A DNA stretch of 64,000 bases from Lunularia cruciata. Taxonomy: Eukaryota > Streptophyta > Marchantiopsida > Lunulariales > Lunulariaceae. The notes under the pieces are model-generated. The model was not told where the DNA came from. It saw nothing but the letters and a program-made list of their open reading frames with translations, and did not search any database. Positions 1-10,656 of the stretch are shown in pieces. How positions within the stretch are numbered: the first letter of the stretch is position 1; the number at the start of each line of letters is the position of its first letter. The stretch lies in NCBI GenBank assembly GCA_948567375.1, contig OX419757.1:43214001-43278000 (forward strand), in the 5' to 3' direction. The position numbers and the translations under genes are program-made.

Positions 1-1507
1 GAGCAGGCTTCGGATCACATTCTTGGCATGGAACTGGAAAGTTAGCTTTCTAAGGTTCATGACTGAGATCATCAAGAGTAGATGTCTCAATGGCCCTGAG
101 GAAGAAGGAAAGAGAGGTAATCCGGCTTGCTGGATAGAGTCGGATTGGAGGTTAGTACTTGGAAGAGAAGTAGGCATGGAGCATGGTGCCACGTTCTTGG
201 GGAAGGGTGAAGTAGCAGAAGAAACCCAAGAGGTGAGAGATGCTTTCTCTTCAAAGCGCACAAAGAATGGTTACAAAGTAGAGAGTTATAAGGATCTGGT
301 CAAGAGAGGGATCGTGAGTGCTCTAATGGCAATCTTGAAGCCAAAAAGAATGCCTTATGTGAAGAAGCACCAAGTGGTGTTCTTCCATAAGATGTTTGTA
401 GGAGAGCCAATTAACTACACAAAGTGTTTTCATGGGAGAACAAGACAGATGGTATGGAATTTGCGGGATAAGTCACCTCTACATAACATTGTGCCATTTG
501 CAGCTCATTTCTATCTTAGGCTGACCTTGCTCAATGCGGTGGAGCACAATAGGGTGGTATCGCATTTCCATCCCGACTTAAGAAGAGATGTTGACGTGGA
601 GGAGCAACAATACATTCTTCAGATCAAGAGCAGCGATGAGTACTACGCGCAGACGGGGAAGAATGTGCAGTTGGACGTGAGTACTCCAAAGTTGAAGAAG
701 AGAAGTTGACAAGGAGAAGGAGAAGACATTGAGAAAGTAAGACCTTAGAAGGCTAGAAGAGTTAACTCAAAGAAAGGAATGGTGGTAATCGTTGAAGATG
801 CATAAGGAAGATACCTGTCGATTCTTCACTATTTAAGAGTGGCATTCATAGTCTTATGTTGTTCAATGCTCATTAATTCTAAGAATAGATAAAGCAAAGT
901 GCTATAAAGTAGTGCTAGTTGCTTGAGCTTGATTTAGGGTATCAATGTTGTGATTGTGTTTGTGAGTGTGTGAAGAAATTCAAAGTGCAAGTCAATGTGC
1001 TTGTTGGATGTTGGATTTCGCAGCCTTGATCTTCATTCTGTGTGTTTGATCTTGAGTGAAGTGCAATCGGAGTAGTGCCTTGACAAGTCTGAGAGGAATT
1101 GTAGTGTTGGTAGTATTTTGCATTTGTGAGTGCAGAGTGAAGTTGATGTGAATCAGTTTTGATCAAGGAAGTTGTGCCTTCAATGGAGGGGTGGAACAAA
1201 ATTCTGAAGCAAAGTCATTTTGCAGTGAAGTGCCATTTTTGGGAAAGCCTGAATCATCACAATCAAGATTGTTTGGAAAGATTTGATGGAGTTGTGATTA
1301 AAGAATGCTAATTTGTGACAAGACTGCGAATCAATGCTTGTTACTCTCTTTTGGGTGTGGTTTCTACCTTAGAGATTAAAGACGCAACCAAGAAGAACTA
1401 CATTGTGACATTTGACTTTGTATTTGACCAATTCTGAATCATATCTCTGCGGGAATGAACTTTACTTACCTGATTACCGCAAAAGTGATATTTTCCAACT
1501 TGTCATA
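1..1507 (+). repeat. 3' part of the 5' LTR of element I
   Basis: This aligns with solo LTRs at 15460-19256 and 58472-62269. Window base 1 corresponds to about base 59127 of the latter, so roughly 655 bp of LTR lie off the left edge. It ends just before the primer-binding site, with a degenerate terminus (TCATA against CACA in the other copies). Relative to the full-length copies it lacks about 1.65 kb between positions 809 and 838, removing most of the coiled-coil half of the LTR ORF. Confidence 0.9.
2..709 (+). pseudogene. LTR-encoded ORF, N-terminal domain fragment (5' LTR copy)
   Basis: An open frame of about 235 codons continues from beyond the left edge and ends at 709. It matches the first half of the long ORF in the two solo LTRs. 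Shared blocks include FHGRTRQMVWNLRDKSP and PFAAHFYL. I do not recognise a named domain. The distribution of W, F and conserved hydrophobic blocks resembles the loosely defined plant transposon proteins found in Athila-type elements, but that is only an impression. The second half of the ORF is deleted in this copy. Confidence 0.75.
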
Positions 1508-1514
1508 TGATTTT

Positions 1515-1532
1515 TGGCACCGCTGCCGGGGA
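1515..1532 (+). other. Primer-binding site, tRNA-Asp type
   Basis: The sequence TGGCACCGCTGCCGGGGA lies 7 nt after the 5' LTR end. It matches 16 of 18 positions of the complement of the plant tRNA-Asp 3' end (TGGCGCCGTTGCCGGGGA, from memory). Both mismatches are transitions, consistent with decay. It sets the LTR boundary at about 1507. Confidence 0.88.
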
Positions 1533-3608
1533 TACAAATCTTGGAAGTGGAAGAATACAAAGCCAAATTCAAAACTGGGTATCAAAGCAATATGAATGTC
1601 TGCATCAAGAAAACAACGGGAAGAGAGAGTTCAAAGATGAGCGTTGCATCATGAAGAAGACAAATGACAATCTGAAGATTCAAGCTACTTTTGACAAAAC
1701 CAAATGAGAGGTGTTGGACTTTCAACTCCTTCATGAAGTGCAAGAAGCCGTGCAAGAACTTGACCAAAAGAAATGCAAAGGCGGTTGGCAAGGCTACTTT
1801 GCATCACCATCTTCCAAAAAGAAGAAAGACTCAAGCGGCAAGACATATTCACTATGGCTCAATACACCGACTTCCCCTAGAGCTGTAAAGGAAGTCGCAT
1901 CTCTAAAGAACTTTTTTTAAGAAAAGAAAGCATAGACACTAAGGAAGAAGAGTGTCAACATCTTCTACAAACGATTCCTCAATTGTCTTGAAGGAATTTT
2001 GAAGAACACATCAAAGGTGTTGAGCCTGATTCTTCCACTCAGGTTGAAGTTGACACCCTCAAAGAAGAAATTGTCAAAGAAGACCCTACTTTGAACTTGA
2101 CAAATTGGAACCCCTGGGCTGCCAACACGGCATTGATACCAGTCAACCCTTTGGCTTTTGCAAGTTCAAACTTACCCTAACCAATCCCATCAAGTCGAAC
2201 AATGACTTCATTGCTTGTCACTTGACACACCTATCAAAAGTACAAGAGGACAGAACAAGACAAAGATCCCAATGAATTCATCAAAGAATTCAAAGTCATC
2301 TCCTTTGCTAACAAAGAGCATGACTTTGCAGATCAACTACGTATTTTCCCAAGTCTGCTCCTAAAGAAAGCTCAGAGCTGGTACACCCATGTAACTCAAA
2401 AGGGGTTCGTACCGGCAGACTGGGCGGACTTGAGAAACAATTTCCAAGAACGATTCCGAGAAGTTGATTACGACACAAGTGTCTTTGTGGCACTCAATGA
2501 TTTAGACAAAGGCAAGAAGGAGAAGTTGAGAGACTACTCTGAGCGGTTTATGGCGCTCTTGAACCAAGTCCCAAAGCAATCGGGTGTGGTGGGTTACTCC
2601 AATGCCCAAGCCGTTACCTGGTTACGGGAAGGACTTTCACCAGAGATTTGGATCTTTGCAAGGGGGAGGAATGTAACTTCCCTTGACAAGGTACTCAAAC
2701 ATGTTGCCTGCTACAAGGCGGCTCACTCTCACTCTGCCGGCAATCAAAGAAACCGGGAGAAGAAAGGCAAGAAGCCCAAAAGGAGAGCTTCTTGTAGTAC
2801 ATCCCCTTCTTTGGAGGAATCCTCCATGTCTTCAAGCTCTTCTTTGGAATCCAAAGAAGAATCAAAGCCAAGACGAGTACAAAGACATGGGGGTAAGAAA
2901 CTAGTGACTCCCCTAGCAAAGAGTGTACATAACGCTGATATTAAGCTGGACTCTCTCATCAAGGAGTTTTTGGATTTTAAGATCCAAAAGATTGGGGCAA
3001 AGGACCAAAGAAAGCTCCCAACATTTGGTAGATCCAAGGTATGGTGCACTGCATGTGGCAAGTCAGGCCATGCAAGCACGGAATGTAATGCTCGTAATGC
3101 ATTCCCGGTGCAGCAGATTGATTGGGTTCCGAGATGGAACTAGGAAGAGGAAGAAGAGGCGGTGTACCAAACTCAAGAGATACAGCCTTAGACAAGCACA
3201 TCATATCAAGGTCCGAGGTACAGACCAAGGGAGAATAACCCCAATGCACCTCCATGAAGACCACCGATGGGCAACCAAAATTGACCTTAGAATGTTGCAC
3301 TCGGAGCATGTTACAATTGTGGCTTGATGGGACATTGGTCTCCAAATTGTCCGGAGCCAAGAAGACAAATCAGGTACGTTCTCTTGTGTGGAAATTGCAA
3401 AGGATCAGGTCATACATGCAACCAATGCCCTCACCTTCCAAACCTAAAGCCACTTGTAAAGTATGTACAAACTCTGGCTAAGCGTGCAGCACTTCAGGCA
3501 AAGGGTGACTCAACTATAAATTGTATAGCACTTGAGGAGGAAAGACCTCAAGAAGGGAGTCCGGCCTTGGAAGGAGAATGGCCGGACCTTGAAAATTTTG
3601 AAAGTTGA
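1533..3608 (+). pseudogene. gag of element I, with three CCHC zinc knuckles
   Basis: The capsid-type region reads DPNEFIKEFKVISFANK then LLLKKAQSWYTHV (about 2260-2400), the hallmark of the plant retrotransposon gag fold. A clean frame runs from 2430 to 3143. The first knuckle, CTACGKSGHASTEC, lies near 3046-3087. Two more appear in the same frame beyond the stop at 3141: CYNCGLMGHWSPNC (about 3312-3353) and CGNCKGSGHTCNQC (about 3394-3435). Several stops separate them. A Ser/Glu/Lys-rich linker precedes the first knuckle. An open frame at 1507-1920 may be the gag N-terminus. Gag would package RNA in virus-like particles; this copy is dead. Confidence 0.85.
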
Positions 3609-4557
3609 GACACACACAAGTAAGAAGAAGCGTGATCCCAAAGAGCTAAGTATGAACTTGTCGTCTTCCAGAAAGGCAAAGAGACTGCGCCCAAAAGCAA
3701 TCCTTTCTGCCAAGGAGGAAAAGATCCTTGCTAAAGCCAAAGCTAAAGCCTTGCAGAAAGAACTCAAGGAAGCGATACTCAGGACTCAGGAAATGAGTTT
3801 GGAGGAGGAGACAAAGACAAAGCCTCTAGTTTTTCTAGCGGACATCCAATCCAAAATAAAGGGTCTGATCCAAGCCGAGGTGGGCCAACCCAAGGAACCT
3901 CGGGTCAAGACCACTAGCAATCCCGTCACCATTCTGAAGTGTCCTAAAGTCAAAATTGAACGTGGAGAGACTTCAAATCCGAAGCCAAAGGTGAAGACGG
4001 ATAAATTGGAAGGAGTAACCCAATATGATATTGTAGCGGATTTGGCAGCTACAAATGCAAACATCACATTTAAGCAATTATGGGAAGACAACAAGCTGTA
4101 CAAGAGGCAGCTGAATTTGGCCCTCAAGAAAGTAAGGTCGATGTCAAAGAAAGACCTGCCCGCTATATATCGTATTGAGCAATAAGATCTAGGATCTCCC
4201 AAGGTCGACGCAGAGATTACAAGGTGCATGATCACATCCATACCCATTGATTTGGGGTCCGGTGTGAATGTCTTGACCAAAGATACTGCAAATTGACTGG
4301 GGTATCATACGTTTGAGCCAACACTCCGAGTCTTGAAATTTGCAGACCAAACTAGGAGATGGCCCTTGGGCATGCTGTCAAACATTACCACAATCATTGG
4401 AGGGGTGCCCTTCAAGTTGAACTACATTGTGTTGCAACCAATGACCAAGATTGGTTACCTTCTGTTGATCGGAAGACCTTGGTTGTACAGTGCTCAAGTT
4501 GTGGTGGATTAGCACCAGTAGAAGCTACGGTTCTAGGACATTTTGTATGAAGACTAG
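3532..4557 (+). pseudogene. Linker and retropepsin (PR) of element I
   Basis: A Lys/Glu-rich segment ends with the protease-leader block DIVADLAATNANITFKQL (about 4030-4080), known from plant Ty3 elements. The same frame then runs into the active site IDLGSGVNVLTKD (Asp codon 4249-4251; canonical form D-S/T-G) and the flap/C-terminal block LLLIGRPWLYSAQVVVD near 4460-4510. Stops at 4183 and around 4290-4350 break it. Leu replaces Ser/Thr after the catalytic Asp, so it is probably inactive even without the stops. Confidence 0.8.
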
Positions 4558-4560
4558 AAG

Positions 4561-6322
4561 TTGGTGACTGTGAGTTGGACAAAGGTTCCCCATCTCGGGG
4601 AAACTAGTTTGTCAGAAGATGAGGACAAATCTAACGACTCATCATCTTTGTCCTCAGACGAATCCAAAGATGAAGTCCAAGTCAATTACTTGGAATGCTA
4701 CAAGGTAGATGTTGAAGACAAAGATCCCTATGACCTCGCCTCAGGTGAACCTGATTGGGAGGAAGGGGGTTTGATGGCAGCTCGCCTTGGGTTAAGCCGA
4801 GTAAGCCACGTTGAAGGAGTCATCAACCCCGATGACTGTCATGATGTTGTCTTGACTGAAGGGAAAATTTTAAAATTTTTGAAGACAGTCACTTTGGAGG
4901 AGTTTGCAAGATACACTGCACTGTTTATAGAATTCTAGGATGTTTTTGCCTGGTCTTTCAATCAAATGTTGGGTATTCCACGAGAATTTGGAGAACACCG
5001 GATTGATTTGGTTGAAGGTGCAGTTCCGGTTTGGCAGAGACAATACCGTCTGAACCCGAAGTACTCCCTTTTGATGAAAGATGAAATCTACAAGTACTTA
5101 GCGGCCAAAAGCATCTTCCTTGTCTTAAGCAGTGAGTGGGTCTCCCTCATTGTCATTGTACCAAAGAAGAAAAAGTGAAGATCCGAGTGTGCCAAGACTT
5201 CTGCAAATTGAATGCAGTCACAAGGAAGGATCATCATCCCTTGCCTTTTACCAATACCATTTTGGACCAAGTAGCTGGTCATCCTTGTTATAGTTTTCTC
5301 GATGGATTTTCAAGATACAATCAAGTATCTATCCGAGAAGAGAACAAGGATAAAACCACATTCATGACCAATTGGGGCACTTTTGCTTACAATCAAATGC
5401 CCTTTGGGTTGTGTAATGCTCCCGTTACTTTCCAATCGATGATGAATTCAATCTTCAAGGATTTCTTGCACAAATTTGTGGAAGTTTTCATTGATGATTT
5501 TTGTGTGTTTGGGCAAAGAGATGTACATTTGGATTACCTTCACCAAACTTTTGAAAGGTGTCATTTTGCCGGTTTGTCATTACACCTGGAGAAATGTTTC
5601 TTTGCTATGAATGAAGGAGTTCTTCTGGGGCATCAGGTATCAAGCCAAGGTATTGAAGTCAATGTCAAGAAGGTCAAAGTAATCTCAACTTTGGAATCCC
5701 TAAAGAACATCCGGGAGTTGAGAGCCTTCTTGGGACATGTCAGATACTACAGACGATTTGTTTCAAACTATGTGGTGCTTGCTGCACCCCTTACAAAGCT
5801 TTTGAAGAAATCCAAAGACAATGGGAAGTAGATCGAGAAGAAGCTTTCCTGGTGTTGAAGAAGAAACTGGTTGAAGCACCAGTTATAAGGGCCCTAAATT
5901 GGGATGTCCCTTTTCATGTATATGTGGACACTTTGTCCATGGCAATCAGAGTTGTCTTAAGTCAAAAGGACAAGAAGAAGAAGGACTACCTGGTGTATTA
6001 TGCCAGCCGATAACTTTCAGTTTCTGAAAAGAACTATTCAACGACTGAAAGAGAAGCACTCGGAATGGTGTATGCCTGCAAGAAATTATGCCACTACCTG
6101 TTGGGATACGAGTTTGTCTTCTATGTTGACCGTTACGCATTGCAACATTTGGTCAAGAAGGCAGATTTGTTTGAGCAAATTGCAAGATGGATCTTGTTGT
6201 TACAAGAATTCACATATACTGTACAAGTAAGGAAGGGAGCTTTGCATTCAAATGCAAACTTCCTGTCCAGGTTAGAAACTCAAGACCATGAATGGGAAAT
6301 TGACAATTTGTTCCCTGATTAA
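4561..6322 (+). pseudogene. Reverse transcriptase and RNase H of element I
   Basis: An acidic linker (4561-4935) leads to the RT start (IPREFGEHRIDLVEG, KYLAAKSIF), then KIRVCQDFCKLNAVTRKDHHPLP and the polymerase box VFIDDFCVFG (FIDD at 5487-5498). RNase H follows from about 5830: DTLSMAIRVVLSQ, REALGMVYACKKLCHYLLG and a degenerate VDRYALQHL. A stop at 4936, a 1-nt frameshift near 5170, a frameshift near 5830 and a stop near 6010 disrupt it. It would copy the element RNA into cDNA and remove the RNA strand. Clear Ty3/gypsy by order and motifs. Confidence 0.92.
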
Positions 6323-6340
6323 GAGTTATATCAATTAACA

Positions 6341-7651
6341 ATGATGCAAAGTACGAGGTATGCAGCAGAATATCATTATCTGCATACTCTCCATTGTCCT
6401 GAAGGGCTGGACCTAGAGCAGAGGGCAGTCTTTCTCAGGAAAATAGGGCCGTATCAGCTAAAACACAACATTTTATTCAAGATGAGCAAAGACAAAGTAC
6501 TTTGGCGATGCTTGGAGTCATACAAAGTCAGAGGCGTAATTGAGTCTTTACACTCCGAAGCATCGGGAGGACACTATGCTCTGAAGAACACTATAAAGAA
6601 GATTCTTTCCTTAGGGTATTAGTGGCCTATGATGTACAAAGACACGCATGCTCATATCCAAAGCTGTTATGCTTGTCAGAGAACGAGGAAGCCAACGACT
6701 ACTTCTCAATGGCCTTTGAGACCAATTTTACCCTTGGTCCCATTTGAGAAATGGGGAATTGATTTTATGGGTCCCATTCAACCAGTGACCCGAGTCACAA
6801 GGAAGAGATACATTTTGGTTTGCACTAATTATGCTACCAAGATGGTCGAAGCTGAAGCAACTCACAGAGCTAATGCCGAAACTATGGTGGAATTTTTCTT
6901 TCAAAACATCATCTCCCGATATGGGTGTCCCCTGGAATTGGTCAGTGACAGAGGGACACATTTTTTGAACTCTGTGATGGAGGCTTTAACCAAGTACTTC
7001 CAGATTAAACATCAGAAGACGACTCCTTATAACCCAAAAGCAAATGGCTTAACGGAAAATACGAATGGGTTACTTTGCAAAATTTTAAATAAGGTGACTA
7101 TCAATTATGCCTATGACTGGGATACAAAATTACCAGACGTAGTGGGCATATAGAACGACAAAAAAGATCACAACCAAAAAGACTCCATACTTCTTGACAT
7201 ACAACTTGCATCCCATACTACTTGTTGAATTTGAAGTACCGACATATCGGATTCTTTGCAAAGAATGATTGTCGGAGGAATCTTTGGGATCCATCAACTA
7301 ATGTGGTTAGAAGAGAAAAGAGACAATGCAATGCAAACCACAAAAGAAGTACAAGAGCAGAGGAAAGTCAGGCATGATAAGCATATCAAGCCTATGGCTG
7401 TGCGTGAAGAAGATTTGGTTTTGTTATACGACAATCACCGAATATTTTTTCTAGGCAAGTTGCATTTGAGATGGATGGGGCCTTATCAAGTTCTTCATCT
7501 TTATGAAAATAGGTCCATTCAACTTGCAGACTTGGAAGGCAATCCCATTACCACTTGGGTAAACAGGTGGAGAGTTTGGAGATATTGGACCATAGACTCA
7601 GAAGTCTCTAAGACATCCAAAGTCTATGTTTGCGGGGATGCTCACATTTGA
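6341..7651 (+). pseudogene. Integrase of element I with GPY-type C-terminal module
   Basis: The HHCC zinc region is LHSEASGGHYALKNT followed by HAHIQSCYACQRTR. The catalytic triad is visible: WGIDFMGP (Asp 6761-6763), SDRGTHF (Asp 6947-6949) and TENTNGLLCK (Glu 7054-7056). A stop at 6620 and breaks around 7151-7256 interrupt the frame. The tail LHLRWMGPYQVLHLYENRS then VNRWRV is a GPF/GPY module; no chromodomain follows. All three catalytic acids are kept although the ORF is broken. The stop of the tail ORF lies just ahead of the polypurine tract. Confidence 0.9.
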
Positions 7652-7662
7652 GAGAGGGGGTA
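7649..7662 (+). other. Polypurine tract of element I
   Basis: The purine-rich run TGAGAGAGGGGGTA lies directly before the 3' LTR start TGTGGTAC. It is the expected plus-strand primer and fixes the 3' LTR start at 7663. Confidence 0.8.
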
Positions 7663-8040
7663 TGTGGTACGCACATTTTTTGTTTTTTCAAAAATTTGGA
7701 AGAAGTGTATAGAGAAGTCAAATTGTGCCTATATGGCCAAAGAAGGCAAAGAAAAGTGTCCTCGGGATGAAACCTGAGGTAATGTGGCTTTGGGTCATAA
7801 GGCAAAGTACTCGGAATTGCCTTGTTAGCATACAACCCGAAGTAAGGAGTCTTTGTATCGGGGGTGCTCAACCCAAGGCGAGGACAGTGTAACAACTTTC
7901 CTTCAAGGCAAGACATTCAAGAAGGGACCATTCAAAAATGGTGGTCATAAGCGTGAAGGACACTTGATAGTGATAGAAGCATGTAGGAGGTGTGATTTCT
8001 CGGTAGAAATTTGAATTGAAGAAAGACAAAGAAGGCACAA

Positions 8041-8052
8041 CTCTATAAAAAT
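8041..8052 (+). promoter_or_regulatory. TATA-like box in the LTR
   Basis: CTCTATAAAAAT sits about 20-25 nt upstream of the ATG of the LTR ORF. The box is kept at the matching place in the other copies (about 15843-15854 and 58849-58860) while surrounding bases vary. It is a plausible core promoter, although transcription would start very near the ATG. Confidence 0.5.
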
Positions 8053-8067
8053 TAGGCTAAAGACAAA

Positions 8068-9881
8068 GTGATGACAAGCAATTTTTTGTCGCCGTTAAGA
8101 AGTTGTCATGTAGAAGATCATGGGAAACGAAGTAGAGTCAAAGACATGTTGGTGTGTAGAGAAGAATTTGAGAGAGCTAATCCAAGAATCAGTAGGAAGA
8201 ATAGTCCCCAACCCAGAGTGGAAGAGAGAAAGATGGGAGGAGGGAAGAAAAACTCCAAATTCACAGTGAGAAATCATGCAATTTGGAGGTTAGATGCATC
8301 GTCGGAGGAAGAATTGGAAGGCAAAGCCGAGTGCAAGTCCAAGGACTCAGAAAGAGATGAAGAACCCGAGTTCACACTGCAAAGTGGAGACACAAGTAGT
8401 GATAGTGATGATGGAGGGGAGATGACATCGGTACCCGAGGAAGAGAAAGCCAAGATAGAGATGGAGGAGAAAGGTAACTCAAAATTGGAAGACAAAGTGC
8501 CAAAGCAGGAGGAGAAGAAAGTTACCATTCAAAGAGGAGTTTGTTCTAGGTGAAAGGCAAAGTGTGGAGCAGGGCCAAGTAAGGTAAGAGAAGAGGAGAA
8601 TGAAAGTTTGAGGAGCAAAGCATCCATTCCTATAAGGCGACTGTGGCTTAGAAGGCGAGTGTCAAGTGAAGAAGAGGTGAAGAAGGAGATCACTCCGCAA
8701 GTTGAGGTAACTCCAAGTGAAGGAGTGGAGTACCTGCGGGAGGTTGTGTGCCCATTATTAGTAAAGTTAGAGCACAAGAAGAAGGATATGCAGTCAAAGT
8801 GTCCGGAGGTGAAGACTGTGTTGCAGGTGTTAGCAAAATAAGAAGAAGAGAACTTGGAGTTGAAGAAGAGTATAATCCAAGGTGAGGAGGAAAGGGAAGT
8901 ACTACGAGTAGATGCAGTAGTAAAAAATCAAGTGATTGAGAACTTGAGGAGAGAAGCAAGGAATCGGGAGGAACTAATAGAGTAGAACGTCATAGTAAGG
9001 GAAAGACAAATAGCTGAATATGAAATCTTGAAGCAACAATTTGCTGAATTGAGACTAGAAATTATCCATGTTATGGCAAGAGTAGTAGAGAAAGAGCAAG
9101 AGCTCGATAGGGTGATGGTGAGTGTAGAGGAGAAGAAGCAGCTGTGGCACCGAGAGTTGACAATGAGGTATAGAGAGGAAGAAAGGTTGAGAGAGTTACT
9201 TCGCAATCAGGAGGAAAAGATTGTGCAGAAAGAGAAGGAGAAGGAAGATGTGAAAGCCGAGTTTGAAGCCGAGTTTGAAGCAGAGTTGGCAATGTACAGA
9301 GAAGATTGGCTTGCAGATCAAGAACAGGAGAGGAAAATGAGATTGGAGCCATTAAAGGAGATCGTGATCAAGATGAATGCAATGCTAAGTACAGAGGCCA
9401 ACATGCACATTGAACATACAAGACTGCACGAGTTGAAGTTGTTGGTGCAAGAGACGAGGAAGAGAAATGCAAAGGACAAAGACTTGAATGCTTCATTGAT
9501 TAGTCTCAAAACTCGGTAGATAGAAAGATATTTGAGGTAGAAGACAATATCACAATCATATTAGACTTAGTCAAATTAGAGATAGATAAACTTTGGAAGG
9601 ATGTCAGACCAAAACCCAAAGTAGATGAAGTAGGAGTGCAGATGTCTTCGGAGTTACCATTGGAGATATTAGAGAAGAGTGGGTCAGGAGATAAGGAGTT
9701 AGAAAGATTACTCACTAGTGGAATTTCAGATCAGGAAAGAGAATTGTTAGATTTGGTAGAGGAATTAGGAGTTGTGAAACCCAAGGATACAATAGTAGGG
9801 AGTGAAGTTACTTTGAGATTGGGTTTGAAAGCTGAAGAAGAAGTAGACATTGGATGGATTAGTAATAGAATCAAGATTTGA
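8068..9881 (+). pseudogene. LTR-encoded coiled-coil ORF (3' LTR copy, N-domain deleted)
   Basis: The ORF starts MMTSNFLSPLRS and passes in frame across the 0.8-kb deletion (RLDASSEEELEGK), so the first domain is missing but the frame is kept. It continues through an acidic Ser/Glu region into a long Lys/Glu/Gln-rich coiled coil (about 8700-9500). Stops at 8551 (CGA to TGA), 8839 and 8983 and a 1-nt deletion near 9515 break it. Function unknown. Confidence 0.75.
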
Positions 9882-10656
9882 AGAGGTAGATATGAAGATG
9901 TGCATTGTCATTTTGGATTTGCAGGTTTGTAGAGTTGTTAGGAAATGGTATTTTTGTTAGAACTGTTGTTTGCTTCACTATTTAGGAGTGGCATTTGCAA
10001 GAAATTGTTATTCAATGCTCATTATTTCTGAGAATAGATAAAGCAAAGTGTTGTGAAGTAGTGCTCGTCGCTTGAGCTTGATTCCGAGTATCAACTTTGT
10101 GTTTGTGTTTATGAGTGTGTGGAGAAATTTGAAGTGCAAGTCAATGTGCTTGTTGGATGTTGGATTCTGCAGCCTTGATCTTCATTTTGTGTGTTTGATC
10201 TTGAGTGAAGTGCAATCGGAGCAATGCCTTGACAGATCTGAGAGGAATTGTAGTGTTGGTAGTATTCTGCATTTGTGAGTGCAGTGCAAAGTTGATGTGA
10301 AGAAATTTTGATCGAGGAAGATGTGCCTTCAGTGGAGAGGTGGAACACAATTCTGAGGCAAAGTTGCTTTGCAGTGAAGTGCCATTTTTGGGAGAGCCTA
10401 AATCATCACAATCAAGATTGTTTGGAAAAATTTGATGGAGTTGTGATTAAAGAATGTTAATTTGTGACAAGACTACAAATCAGTGCTTGTTACTCTCTTT
10501 TGGGTGTGGTTTCTACTTGAGAGATTAAAGACGCAACCAAGAAGAACTACATCGTGACATTTGACTTTGTATTTGACCAATTCAAAATCATATCTTTGCG
10601 GGAACAAACTTTACTTACCTGATTACTACAAAAGTGATATTTGTCGGGTTGTCACA

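Larger units (their letters stand above)
1..10656 (+). mobile_element. Element I: Athila/Tat-like Ty3/gypsy retrotransposon with giant LTRs (5' LTR cut by window edge)
   Basis: Seen in order: the tail of a 5' LTR, a primer-binding site, gag with CCHC knuckles, retropepsin, reverse transcriptase, RNase H, integrase with a GPY-type tail, a polypurine tract and a 3' LTR. The gene order PR-RT-RH-IN defines Ty3/gypsy, and the tRNA-Asp-type primer site is typical of the Athila/Tat branch. The internal region is about 6.1 kb. Every ORF carries stops or frameshifts, so it cannot move by itself. Its right end abuts a family III protease sequence (element IV), so it inserted there; the left junction is outside the window and its target duplication cannot be checked. 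No env-like ORF is visible. Confidence 0.93.
7663..10656 (+). repeat. 3' LTR of element I (2994 bp, internally deleted)
   Basis: It begins TGTGGTACGCAC and ends GGGTTGTCACA, so the ends are TGTG...CACA. It aligns over its length with the 3.8-kb solo LTRs, except for a deletion of about 0.8 kb near 8290 that removes the conserved first domain of the LTR ORF. Right flank is element IV protease sequence. Confidence 0.92.

Noticed and set aside
1-10656. An env-like gene in element I, as in some Athila elements
   Set aside because: The integrase tail runs almost to the polypurine tract and leaves no room; no membrane-type ORF is present.
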